From the NCBI GenBank assembly GCA_026417675.1, contig JAOACV010000067.1:1-7539 (forward strand): 7,539 nt of DNA, in the 5' to 3' direction. The position numbers were made by a program, and so were the translations under genes. This document shows positions 1 to 5,602 of this stretch, one piece after another. Below the pieces are notes generated by a model. That model saw only the letters and a list, made by a program, of their open reading frames with translations. It searched no databases and was not told the DNA's origin. This stretch comes from Verrucomicrobiia bacterium. Lineage in GTDB: Bacteria; Verrucomicrobiota; Verrucomicrobiia; CAIQCK01. How positions within the stretch are numbered: the stretch's first letter is position 1; each line of letters opens with the position of its first letter.

Positions 1-1199
1 AGGCGTTTTCGATGCGGCAGATCATCTTGTATCCCTACGGCAGCGAGTGGCTGGCGAAAAACAACATTCCGCATACCGATTGGCTCGCGAAAAACCGGCT
101 AAACTGGGCGCATCCGGCACCCAACGCGCCGTATGTTTGGGAGCGATGCAGGTCGCGCGAGGTGTTTGTGCCGGAGGTCGAGAAACGCGGCCTTTACTTG
201 GAGGTGGGCGGCCACACGTTCAACACTTGGGTGCCGCACGATCGTTACGTGGCAGCCCATGCCGACTACTTCGCGCTCTCGGAAGACGGCAGGCGGACGA
301 CGGACGGCACGCACAAGGCCGGCTTGTGCCTGTCGCATCCTGAAGTGGCGAATGTGGTCGCTGGCAACATGGCGCGATGGCTGGACGAGAATCCGGAGGC
401 CGACGCGCTGGATCTCTGGCATAACGATTCGCTGACGTATTGCCGCTGCACGAACTGCACCCCGCGCGGGCTGTCCGGCGCGGACGCCAGCGTTGCCTAC
501 ACGCGGACCTACATGCGATTCGCCAACGCGGTGGCTGAACGCGTCGCGCGCCGGCATCCGAAGGTGTTGATCAACTTCCTCGCGTATGCTCACACGACGA
601 TCTGCCCGCCCGACGCGTTGCGCCTGCGCGACAATATCTTGGTGGGTTTGTGTTTGTTCCCCCGGCCCGATCAGAGAACGATGCGGCCCATTGAAACTTC
701 GCCGCAGCCGCTCGACAGCAAACTCCGGCCGCAGTTGACCACGTGGCCCAAGGTCGCCAGGCATTTTTACGTGTATGAGTATTACACCGTCGGCGAGAAG
801 TATCGGCTCTGGTCCATGGTTTCAATGATCCACGAGGACCTGAAATATTTTCGCCGCCTCGGCATTCAGGGCATCTCGTCCGACCAATGGGGGCCGGGCT
901 GGTATCCGCTGAATATGTATGCCTACGCGAAACTTCTGTGGAACCCCGACCTCTCGCCGCAGGAAATCATCTCGGATTTCTGCAAACGCTACTACGGCCC
1001 GGCGAGCGGGCCGATGACTGCCTACTGGAACCTGTTGGAGGAGGGGCTGCGCGAGTCTTGGCAAACTGGCCAGCCGCCGGACTGGCGCGATGCTCGGCGC
1101 GGCGATCTGATCAGGAAGGCACTGGCCCAAGCGGGCAATGATCAGATCACGCGGCGCATCCGCGCCACGGCTGCGCTGCATCATCTCGCGGTCCCGTGA
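1..1199 (+). CDS. DUF4838 domain-containing protein, glycosidase-like (5' partial)
   Basis: The frame is open to the left edge (three more codons, A-F-S, precede the ATG at 12), so that ATG is probably internal and the N-terminus is missing. About 398 residues are visible. Counting from that Met, the sequence has the look of DUF4838 (PF16126), a domain related to alpha-glucuronidase-like TIM-barrel glycosidases. Visible marks are a tryptophan-rich start (DWLAKNRLNW, 23-32), WLDENPEADALDLWHND (123-139), a YCRCTNC cysteine cluster (143-149), VGLCLFPRPDQR (211-222), a YVYEYY stretch (253-258) and GISSDQWGPGWYPLNMYAYA (287-306), then KRYYG (325-329). The C-terminus stops about 65 residues after KRYYG, which seems short for the family. 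The cysteine cluster may bind metal; this is inference. The substrate is unknown and no characterised homologue can be named. It converges on the TIM-barrel gene with 40 nt between the stops. Family assignment is fairly secure, function is not. Confidence 0.8.
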   Translation, partial: AFSMRQIILYPYGSEWLAKNNIPHTDWLAKNRLNWAHPAPNAPYVWERCRSREVFVPEVEKRGLYLEVGGHTFNTWVPHDRYVAAHADYFALSEDGRRTTDGTHKAGLCLSHPEVANVVAGNMARWLDENPEADALDLWHNDSLTYCRCTNCTPRGLSGADASVAYTRTYMRFANAVAERVARRHPKVLINFLAYAHTTICPPDALRLRDNILVGLCLFPRPDQRTMRPIETSPQPLDSKLRPQLTTWPKVARHFYVYEYYTVGEKYRLWSMVSMIHEDLKYFRRLGIQGISSDQWGPGWYPLNMYAYAKLLWNPDLSPQEIISDFCKRYYGPASGPMTAYWNLLEEGLRESWQTGQPPDWRDARRGDLIRKALAQAGNDQITRRIRATAALHHLAVP

Positions 1200-1201
1200 C
1201 C

Positions 1202-1220
1202 CTCGACGGGAGGAATCGAG
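1202..1220. other. Weak hairpin between convergent genes
   Basis: The 40-nt gap between two convergent stop codons contains CTCGA (1202-1206) and its complement TCGAG (1216-1220) around a 9-nt loop. The stem is only 5 bp and no U-run follows on either strand, although AAAA (1221-1224) means the leftward transcript has UUUU just before the stem. It may slow polymerase but is not a convincing intrinsic terminator. Confidence 0.2.
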
Positions 1221-1239
1221 AAAACGCGCGCGATGTGTC

Positions 1240-2115
1240 TCAATTCCCCGCCAACTCCGCGCAAGTGGTGTTGAAGAACTTCACGCACTGAGCGAGTTCG
1301 GGCAGGTTGTCTTTCCAGTTGTGTTCGTATTCGATGCAGAATGCGCCGCGGAAACCCTGCCGTTTGAGTTCGGCCATCTGACCCTTAGCGTCGCCGACGC
1401 CTGTGCCCCATGGCACATCGTGGGCCTTGGGGTTGCCTTTCTCGTTGAGGTCTTTGAAGTGCAGGCAGATGATGCGGCCCTCAAGCTTCTTGAGGCATTC
1501 CACGGGATCGAGGCCCGACCGGAGCCAGTGGCCGGTGTCAGCGCACGCGCCGAGGCGAGGATCGCGGTTTTTCACCAGCGACATCACATAAGCAGGATCC
1601 CAGACCTTGTATTTCGGGTCCTTCGGCCGCTTGGGATGGTTGTGAATGGCGACCTTCATGTTGAACTCCTTGCAAAGCTTCTCGATGATGTCGAGCGCCT
1701 CCGGCTCCGGCTCGGAGACCAGAATCTCGGTGCCGATCTTTCGGGCAAACTCGAAGACCTCGCGACACTTGGCTTCGTCGGGCGGCAGCTTCACGACGCC
1801 CCAGTTGACGACCTTGACGATGCCGGCGGAGGCAAGCTTTTTCTTGATGGCAGCCAGATCTGCCGCCGAGATGCCGAGGGTCGGCACGAGTTTCGGGCCG
1901 CCGAGGTTTACGCTGCCGGAGAGGCTCATGTATTTGAGGCCAAGGCCGACGGTTTTGTCTATGGCCTCGGTAATGTGGAATTCCTTGAACGTGTAGGCAT
2001 GGACGGCCAGTTGCCAGCCAAGCTTTTCGGCGGCGTCTGCACCTGCGGAGTTCACCGGGGTTGCGGTTCCGACCATCACGACCATTGCCAGGGCCAGCCA
2101 GATCAGTTGTTTCAT
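1240..2115 (-). CDS. Exported sugar phosphate isomerase/epimerase-like TIM-barrel protein
   Basis: A 291-residue protein of the xylose isomerase-like TIM-barrel superfamily (AP endonuclease 2 family, PF01261). I chose the ATG at 2115 because GAGG lies 9 nt upstream; a TTG at 2130 in the same frame would overlap that ribosome binding site. Residues 1-24 form a Sec signal peptide (MKQ, a hydrophobic LIWLALAMVVMVG core, then VNSAG), so the mature enzyme probably acts in the periplasm. Candidate metal or catalytic residues sit where the family has them: E135 (SEPEPEA), H158/H160 (IHNH), D193 and H196 (DTGH), H219 (LHFKD) and E262 (IEYEHN). The start of the barrel, WQLAVHAYTFKEF (34-46), is typical of exported members in Verrucomicrobiota and Planctomycetota. 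Relatives include epimerases and enzymes acting on 3-keto sugars; the substrate here cannot be read from sequence. It lies 152 nt downstream of nrdJ and is probably transcribed separately. Confidence 0.88.
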   Translation of the reverse strand: MKQLIWLALAMVVMVGTATPVNSAGADAAEKLGWQLAVHAYTFKEFHITEAIDKTVGLGLKYMSLSGSVNLGGPKLVPTLGISAADLAAIKKKLASAGIVKVVNWGVVKLPPDEAKCREVFEFARKIGTEILVSEPEPEALDIIEKLCKEFNMKVAIHNHPKRPKDPKYKVWDPAYVMSLVKNRDPRLGACADTGHWLRSGLDPVECLKKLEGRIICLHFKDLNEKGNPKAHDVPWGTGVGDAKGQMAELKRQGFRGAFCIEYEHNWKDNLPELAQCVKFFNTTCAELAGN

Positions 2116-2124
2116 GGTTGTTTT

Positions 2125-2128
2125 CCTC
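2125..2128 (-). promoter_or_regulatory. Ribosome binding site deciding the TIM-barrel start
   Basis: The leftward strand reads GAGGAAAA ahead of the ATG at 2115. GAGG is 9 nt from that ATG, an ideal Shine-Dalgarno spacing. The alternative in-frame TTG (2128-2130) overlaps this site and has no purine-rich sequence of its own, which supports the shorter protein. Confidence 0.7.
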
Positions 2129-2140
2129 AAAGTTGTTCTT

Positions 2141-2159
2141 CGGTTTTCGGGCGGTTTTC
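2141..2159. repeat. Two 8-bp direct repeats, 11-bp period, upstream of TIM-barrel gene
   Basis: CGGTTTTC occurs at 2141-2148 and again at 2152-2159, one helical turn apart, 26-44 nt upstream of the TIM-barrel start codon. I see no convincing -35/-10 pair in this gap. The repeats could be a regulator site or simple local duplication; nothing links them to a known factor. Confidence 0.3.
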
Positions 2160-2167
2160 AGACGAAT

Positions 2168-2187
2168 GGCGAAACACTTTCTTCGCC
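2168..2187. repeat. 6-bp inverted repeat
   Basis: GGCGAA (2168-2173) and TTCGCC (2182-2187) form a 6-bp stem with an 8-nt loop in the gap between nrdJ and the TIM-barrel gene. No T-run follows on the leftward strand. It may be part of the leader of the TIM-barrel transcript or of the nrdJ 3' region. Confidence 0.3.
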
Positions 2188-2200
2188 GGGAGATTGACAT

Positions 2201-2238
2201 GAAGGCACGCGGCCTGCAAGTCGCAGGCGCGTGCCTTC
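2201..2238 (-). terminator. Strong hairpin downstream of nrdJ, possible terminator
   Basis: GAAGGCACGC (2201-2210) plus GCCTGC (2212-2217) pair perfectly with GCAGGC (2223-2228) and GCGTGCCTTC (2229-2238). This gives 16 paired bases with one bulged G (2211) and a 5-nt loop, starting about 30 nt after the nrdJ stop. The transcript lacks a U-tract after the stem on either strand, so it is not a textbook intrinsic terminator. It may instead protect the 3' end of nrdJ mRNA, act as a Rho-linked or U-less terminator, or be one copy of a dispersed palindromic repeat. Confidence 0.45.
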
Positions 2239-2249
2239 AGCGCGGCGCG

Positions 2250-2264
2250 GCCCGGTTGCCGGGC
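2250..2264 (-). repeat. GC-rich hairpin immediately after nrdJ stop
   Basis: GCCCGG (2250-2255) and CCGGGC (2259-2264) can form a 6-bp all-GC stem around a 3-nt loop, 3 nt past the nrdJ stop codon. With the larger hairpin at 2201-2238 it makes a two-stem 3' region for nrdJ. Confidence 0.4.
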
Positions 2265-2267
2265 GGC

Positions 2268-5200
2268 CTAGGAGCAACCGAGGCTCTCGCCGCAGTTCAT
2301 GCACTTGAAGCAGGCGCCGTTGCGCACCACGATGTGACCGCAGCGATCACACACCCGCGCGTCTTTCATGAAATGCACGAGGGATTCGTTGAGTGACTTC
2401 GCCTCGCCTTTTTCGGCGCCGTGACCATTGCCTTTGTCGGGCTTGGCCGCGGCGGGAGGGATGATCGGCTCGTCAGCCCGCGGCAGTTCGGGCACGGGCC
2501 GATTCAATTTTTTTTTGACGACTTCCTCCAACTCTTTCAGTTCCTTCAACGGCAGCTCCTGCTGGCCCGCGTTGGGGTTGGTCATCTCGCGGAAACCGGG
2601 GATGAACTGGCAGCCCAGCCAGCGGAACACGTAGTCCACGATGCTGGTGGCGGAACGGATGTCGGGATTCTTGGTGAAGCCGCTCGGCTCGAACCGCTGG
2701 TAGGCGAACTTGCGCACCAGCGCGTCCAGCGGCACGCCATATTGGAGCGCGAGGCTGGTCAGCGTGCCGATGGTGTCCATCAGGCCGCCGATAGTGCTGC
2801 CTTCCTTGGACATCGTGATGAACAGCTCGCCCGGCGTGCCGTCCTCGAACAAGCCAACCGACAGGTAGCCCTCGTGTCCGGCGATGTCAAACTTGTGCGT
2901 GATGGCCATTCGCGTCTCCGGCATGCGCCGGCGGAACGGTCTGAGCACGGCGCCTTCGGCCGGCGCGTCCTTCGCGCCGGTGGCGCCGCCTTTCTTGGTG
3001 GAGAGCGGGGCGCTGCGTTTGGATCCGTCGCGGTAGATGGCGATGGCTTTCAGGCCGAGCTTCCAGCCCTCGATGTAGGTGTTCATGATCTCCTCGACCG
3101 TCGTCTGTTCGGGCATGTTGACGGTCTTGGAGATCGCGCCGGAGATGAACGGCTGCGCCGCGGCCATCATCCGCAGGTGGGCCATGTAGTGCAGGCAACG
3201 GGTGCCCTTTAGCGGCTTGAACGCGCAGTCGAACACCGGCAAGTGCTCCGCCTTCAGGTGCGGGGCGCCCTCGATGGTGTCGTTCTGCTCGATGTAGCCG
3301 TCAATCTCCTCGATCTGCTCCCGCGTGTAGCCGAGCCGCTCCAGCGCCATCGGGACGGTGCGGTTGACGATCTTGAAGACGCCGCCGCCAGCCAGCAACT
3401 TGTATTTGACCAGCGCGAGGTCCGGCTCGATGCCCGTGGTGTCGCAGTCCATCATGAACGCGATGGTGCCCGTCGGGGCCAGCACGCTGACCTGCGCGTT
3501 GCGGTAGCCGTGCTTCTCGCCGGCCGCCAGCGCGCGGTCCCACGCCCGCTGCGCTTCCTCGCGCAGATACTTCGGACAGCTCGGATCAATCAGCGCCACG
3601 TGGCTGCGGTGCAGCCGGATCACATCCAGCATGCAATCGCGATTGTCCTTGCCAATGGGGTTTGGCACATGGCTGCAGCGCGCATCCAAGTAGCCGGGGA
3701 ACGGCCCCTTCGCCGCGGCCAGATCCGCACTGACCTCGTAAGCCGTGCCCGTCAGAATCGCGGTGATGGCGCCAGCCAGCGCGCGGCCCTCGTTGGAATC
3801 GTAGGGCAGCGCGTTGGCCATCAACAGCCCGCCGAGGTTGGCGTAGCCCAGGCCCAGCGTGCGGAACACGTGCGAGTTTTCCGCGATCTCTTTCGTCGGA
3901 TAGCTCGCGTTGTCCACAAGGATTTCCTGCGCGATGATGAAAATGCGCACGGCGGCGCGGAACCGCTCGACGTCAAACGTGCCGTCCGCGCGGCGGAACT
4001 TCATCAGATTCAGCGAGGCGAGGGTGCAAGCGGTGTTGTCTATGAAGACATATTCGCTGCACGGGTTGGTGGAGTGGATTGGCTCGGTGTTCTTGCAGGT
4101 GTGCCAGCGCTGGATCGTGTCGTCGAACTGCATACCGGGGTCGCCGCAAATATGCGTGCCCTCGGCGATCTTTCGGAGCAGATCCCTTGCCTTGTAGGTC
4201 GGGCCGGCCTTCGACGGGTCGGTTACCCAATGCGTCTGCCAGTCCTTGTCCTCAATCGCCGCCTCCATGAATGCGTCGCTGGCGCGCACGGTGAGGTTCT
4301 CGTTTTGATACATGATCGAGCCGTAAGCCTCGCCGTTGAAGTTGGCGTCATAGCCCTCTTCAATCAACGCCCACGCCTTCTTCTCTTCCTTGGTCTTGCA
4401 CTCGATGAATTCCAGGATATCCGGGTGCCAGTCCTTCAGCGTGTTCATCTTCGCCGCGCGGCGCGTCTTGCCGCCGCTCTTGACGACGTTGGCAATCTGG
4501 TCGTAGACCTTCAGGAACGACAGCGGACCGCTCGGCCGGCCGCCGCCGGAAAGTTTTTCGCGCGAGCTGCGGATCGGGGTGAGATCGGTGCCGGTGCCGC
4601 TGCCGAACTTGAACAGCATCGCCTCGCTGGTCGCAAGACGCATGATGTCCTCCATGTTGTCGCGCACGCTCTGGATGAAGCAGGCGCTGCCCTGCGGATA
4701 CTCATACTGCGTGGCGGCGCGCTCGGCCTCGCCCTTGGCGGGGTTGTAGTGCCAGTTGCCTGGGCAAGAATTCTTGCCGATGCCGTATTGGTGCCAGAGC
4801 CCGACGTTGAACCAGACCGGCGAGTTGAACGCGCCGTATTGGTTGACGCACAACCAGACCAGCTCTTGGTAGAACGTCTCGCCATCTTCGGGCTTCTTGA
4901 AATAGCCGTCTTTGATGCCCCAATCGGCGATGGTGCGTGCGACGCGATGAATGAGTTGCTTGGCCGACGTCTCGCGTTCGGCGGTGCCGACCTCGCCGTA
5001 AAAATACTTCGAGACGACCACGTTGGTGGCCATCTGCGACCAGTTCTTCGGCACCTCGGCATCCTCCTGCTTGAAGAGGATATTGCCGGCGTTGTCCTCG
5101 ATCTTGGCTGTGCGCCGCTCCCATTCGATCTCGTCGAACGGATGGACGTGGGCCTTGCTGAAGACCCGCTTGATGGACAGACCACGTTCAGTCTGGCTGC

Positions 5201-5291
5201 CGCTGGCCGACGTCATAGCTTTCCCGCCATTGGCCAAGCGCCGGTGATGTGTGCTGCGTGTCATGGGAACATGAGCTTTCTGTTGGATCAT
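2268..5291 (-). CDS. nrdJ: Adenosylcobalamin-dependent ribonucleoside-diphosphate reductase, class II
   Basis: Cytoplasmic enzyme that reduces ribonucleotides to deoxyribonucleotides using an adenosylcobalamin-derived radical, so it needs no separate radical subunit and works with or without oxygen. The protein is 1007 residues from ATG 5291, which has AGGAAG 9 nt upstream. A GTG at 5372 would add 27 residues but has no ribosome site and lies inside the regulatory leader. The NPCSE motif gives N409, the thiyl-radical cysteine C411 and E413. C204 (GSAC) and C422 (NTACT) match the active-site redox pair. LAPTGTIAF (604-612) is the conserved late-barrel segment. A TSCPD-type domain spans about 793-893. 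A charged, proline/alanine-rich linker (about 912-970) leads to a C-terminal zinc-ribbon-like tail with C981, C984, C994, C997, C1000 and C1006, the last ones probably the swinging-arm thiols that re-reduce the active site. I see no ATP-cone at the short N-terminus. No intein or frameshift is seen. Confidence 0.97.
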   Translation of the reverse strand: MIQQKAHVPMTRSTHHRRLANGGKAMTSASGSQTERGLSIKRVFSKAHVHPFDEIEWERRTAKIEDNAGNILFKQEDAEVPKNWSQMATNVVVSKYFYGEVGTAERETSAKQLIHRVARTIADWGIKDGYFKKPEDGETFYQELVWLCVNQYGAFNSPVWFNVGLWHQYGIGKNSCPGNWHYNPAKGEAERAATQYEYPQGSACFIQSVRDNMEDIMRLATSEAMLFKFGSGTGTDLTPIRSSREKLSGGGRPSGPLSFLKVYDQIANVVKSGGKTRRAAKMNTLKDWHPDILEFIECKTKEEKKAWALIEEGYDANFNGEAYGSIMYQNENLTVRASDAFMEAAIEDKDWQTHWVTDPSKAGPTYKARDLLRKIAEGTHICGDPGMQFDDTIQRWHTCKNTEPIHSTNPCSEYVFIDNTACTLASLNLMKFRRADGTFDVERFRAAVRIFIIAQEILVDNASYPTKEIAENSHVFRTLGLGYANLGGLLMANALPYDSNEGRALAGAITAILTGTAYEVSADLAAAKGPFPGYLDARCSHVPNPIGKDNRDCMLDVIRLHRSHVALIDPSCPKYLREEAQRAWDRALAAGEKHGYRNAQVSVLAPTGTIAFMMDCDTTGIEPDLALVKYKLLAGGGVFKIVNRTVPMALERLGYTREQIEEIDGYIEQNDTIEGAPHLKAEHLPVFDCAFKPLKGTRCLHYMAHLRMMAAAQPFISGAISKTVNMPEQTTVEEIMNTYIEGWKLGLKAIAIYRDGSKRSAPLSTKKGGATGAKDAPAEGAVLRPFRRRMPETRMAITHKFDIAGHEGYLSVGLFEDGTPGELFITMSKEGSTIGGLMDTIGTLTSLALQYGVPLDALVRKFAYQRFEPSGFTKNPDIRSATSIVDYVFRWLGCQFIPGFREMTNPNAGQQELPLKELKELEEVVKKKLNRPVPELPRADEPIIPPAAAKPDKGNGHGAEKGEAKSLNESLVHFMKDARVCDRCGHIVVRNGACFKCMNCGESLGCS

Positions 5292-5300
5292 GGGCGAAAT

Positions 5301-5306
5301 CTTCCT
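5301..5306 (-). promoter_or_regulatory. Ribosome binding site of nrdJ
   Basis: The leftward strand reads GGCAGGAAG, with AGGAAG 9 nt before the ATG at 5291. Other in-frame starts at 5372 (GTG), 5264 and 5216 (both ATG) have weaker or no purine-rich sequence at this distance, so this site fixes the start. Confidence 0.7.
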
Positions 5307-5364
5307 GCCTTTTTCGGACTGAAAAACTTGGTTCTTGTTGATCTTCTTCTCCCCACGAGCCGGG

Positions 5365-5373
5365 TTATTCACA
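5365..5373 (+). promoter_or_regulatory. DnaA box in nrdJ leader
   Basis: TTATTCACA fits the relaxed DnaA-box consensus TTWTNCACA at every position (one difference from the strict TTATCCACA). It lies about 50 nt downstream of the predicted nrdJ transcription start and sits within a small CGGGT...ACCCG hairpin (5361-5377). DnaA boxes control nrdAB in Escherichia coli, so a regulatory role is plausible but unproven. Confidence 0.45.
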
Positions 5374-5379
5374 CCCGAC

Positions 5380-5401
5380 TGTCAACAACCTGTGAACAAC
5401 C
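5380..5401. repeat. Two adjacent 11-bp tandem repeats in nrdJ leader
   Basis: TGTCAACAACC (5380-5390) is followed directly by TGTGAACAACC (5391-5401), identical at 10 of 11 positions, so equivalent bases lie on the same face of the helix. The second unit contains TGTGAACAA, a DnaA-box-like 9-mer on the leftward strand with one mismatch to TTWTNCACA. The core TGTCAAC recurs at 5448-5454 in the -35 region. This is probably a protein-binding site. Confidence 0.5.
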
Positions 5402-5403
5402 AC

Positions 5404-5430
5404 AGTATGTTGGGGGCGACGCGACATACT
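5404..5430. promoter_or_regulatory. Operator-like inverted repeat overlapping nrdJ -10 and start site
   Basis: AGTATGT (5404-5410) and ACATACT (5424-5430) are perfect 7-bp inverted arms 13 bp apart. The right arm overlaps the predicted -10 hexamer and the left arm lies just past the predicted start site, a usual place for a repressor. NrdR is the expected regulator of nrd genes. The left arm with its flank (5400-5415) agrees with the NrdR-box consensus at roughly 11 of 16 positions by eye, but the right arm fits poorly and the roughly 19-bp centre spacing is not typical, so the regulator stays open. Confidence 0.4.
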
Positions 5431-5475
5431 ACCCCTGCCCGTTGTGGTGTCAACGATTTTTTTGTAAATTTTTTT
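5426..5475 (-). promoter_or_regulatory. nrdJ promoter with UP element
   Basis: On the leftward strand a perfect TTGACA (5448-5453) is followed after 16 nt by TAGTAT (5426-5431, 4 of 6 matches to TATAAT). Directly upstream of the -35, positions 5456-5475 are all A or T except one G and carry two 7-nt A-tracts, as expected for an UP element contacted by the RNA polymerase alpha subunit. Transcription should start near 5419, giving a leader of about 128 nt before the ATG at 5291. Confidence 0.65.
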
Positions 5476-5483
5476 GCCCCAGA

Positions 5484-5513
5484 TTCCCACACGTTTTTCA
5501 GGCTTTCCCACAC
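5484..5513. repeat. Paired 9-bp direct repeats upstream of nrdJ promoter
   Basis: TTCCCACAC occurs at 5484-5492 and 5505-5513, start to start exactly 21 bp, or two helical turns. The pair lies about 65-95 bp upstream of the predicted nrdJ start, beyond the UP element, where activators often bind. TTTCCCACA (5504-5512) is also one mismatch from the relaxed DnaA-box consensus, so these could be weak DnaA sites. Confidence 0.45.
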
Positions 5514-5516
5514 CGC

Positions 5517-5588
5517 GCGTAAACGAGCCGACTTGTTTGCAGACAGGGGTTCCGATCACATGCCGCCTTTTGGCTCTGCAGTTTACGC
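5517..5588. repeat. Long-range inverted repeat after the GH116-like stop
   Basis: GCGTAAAC (5517-5524) pairs with GTTTACGC (5581-5588), and the adjoining GAGCC (5525-5529) pairs with GGCTC (5572-5576). A 4-nt bulge (TGCA, 5577-5580) separates the two helices and the loop is 42 nt. In the GH116-like transcript it would fold 14 nt after the stop codon. There is no U-tract, so it may be an mRNA 3' structure rather than a simple terminator. Confidence 0.35.
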
Positions 5589-5602
5589 CACTGCGCAGGG
5601 GC

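Larger units (their letters stand above)
5292..5602. other. 311-nt intergenic control region of nrdJ
   Basis: No convincing gene lies here; short frames are antisense or run into flanking genes. The stretch is denser in repeats than the rest of the window. In leftward order from the GH116-like stop it holds a long-range inverted repeat (5517-5588), paired 9-bp direct repeats (5484-5513), an A/T-tract and promoter (5426-5475), an operator-like inverted repeat (5404-5430), tandem 11-mers (5380-5401), a DnaA box (5365-5373) and the ribosome site (5301-5306). Confidence 0.7.

Noticed and set aside
1138..2202. A 354-codon rightward frame over the TIM-barrel gene
   Set aside because: It overlaps the DUF4838 gene end, is antisense to a gene with clear family motifs, and shows no motif of its own.
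2268..5291. Intein or split in nrdJ
   Set aside because: Ribonucleotide reductase genes often carry inteins, but the protein runs through the active-site motifs without an insertion or intein splice motifs.
5291..5372. nrdJ starting at the GTG at 5372 (27 extra residues)
   Set aside because: No ribosome site precedes the GTG, the added residues are not family-like, and an ideal ribosome site precedes the ATG at 5291.
5292..5419. Cobalamin riboswitch in the nrdJ leader
   Set aside because: A B12-dependent reductase invites the idea, but the leader is only about 128 nt, shorter than a full cobalamin riboswitch, and I find no B12-box-like sequence.
5365..5513. Chromosomal origin of replication
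   Set aside because: There are too few good DnaA boxes and no dnaA, dnaN, gidA or similar neighbour genes; regulation of nrdJ explains the boxes better.
3243..5522. A 759-codon open frame on the rightward strand opposite nrdJ
   Set aside because: It is fully antisense to an unmistakable nrdJ, begins at a GTG, and its translation is rich in Arg, Ala, Val and His without any recognisable domain, as expected from codon bias in GC-rich DNA.
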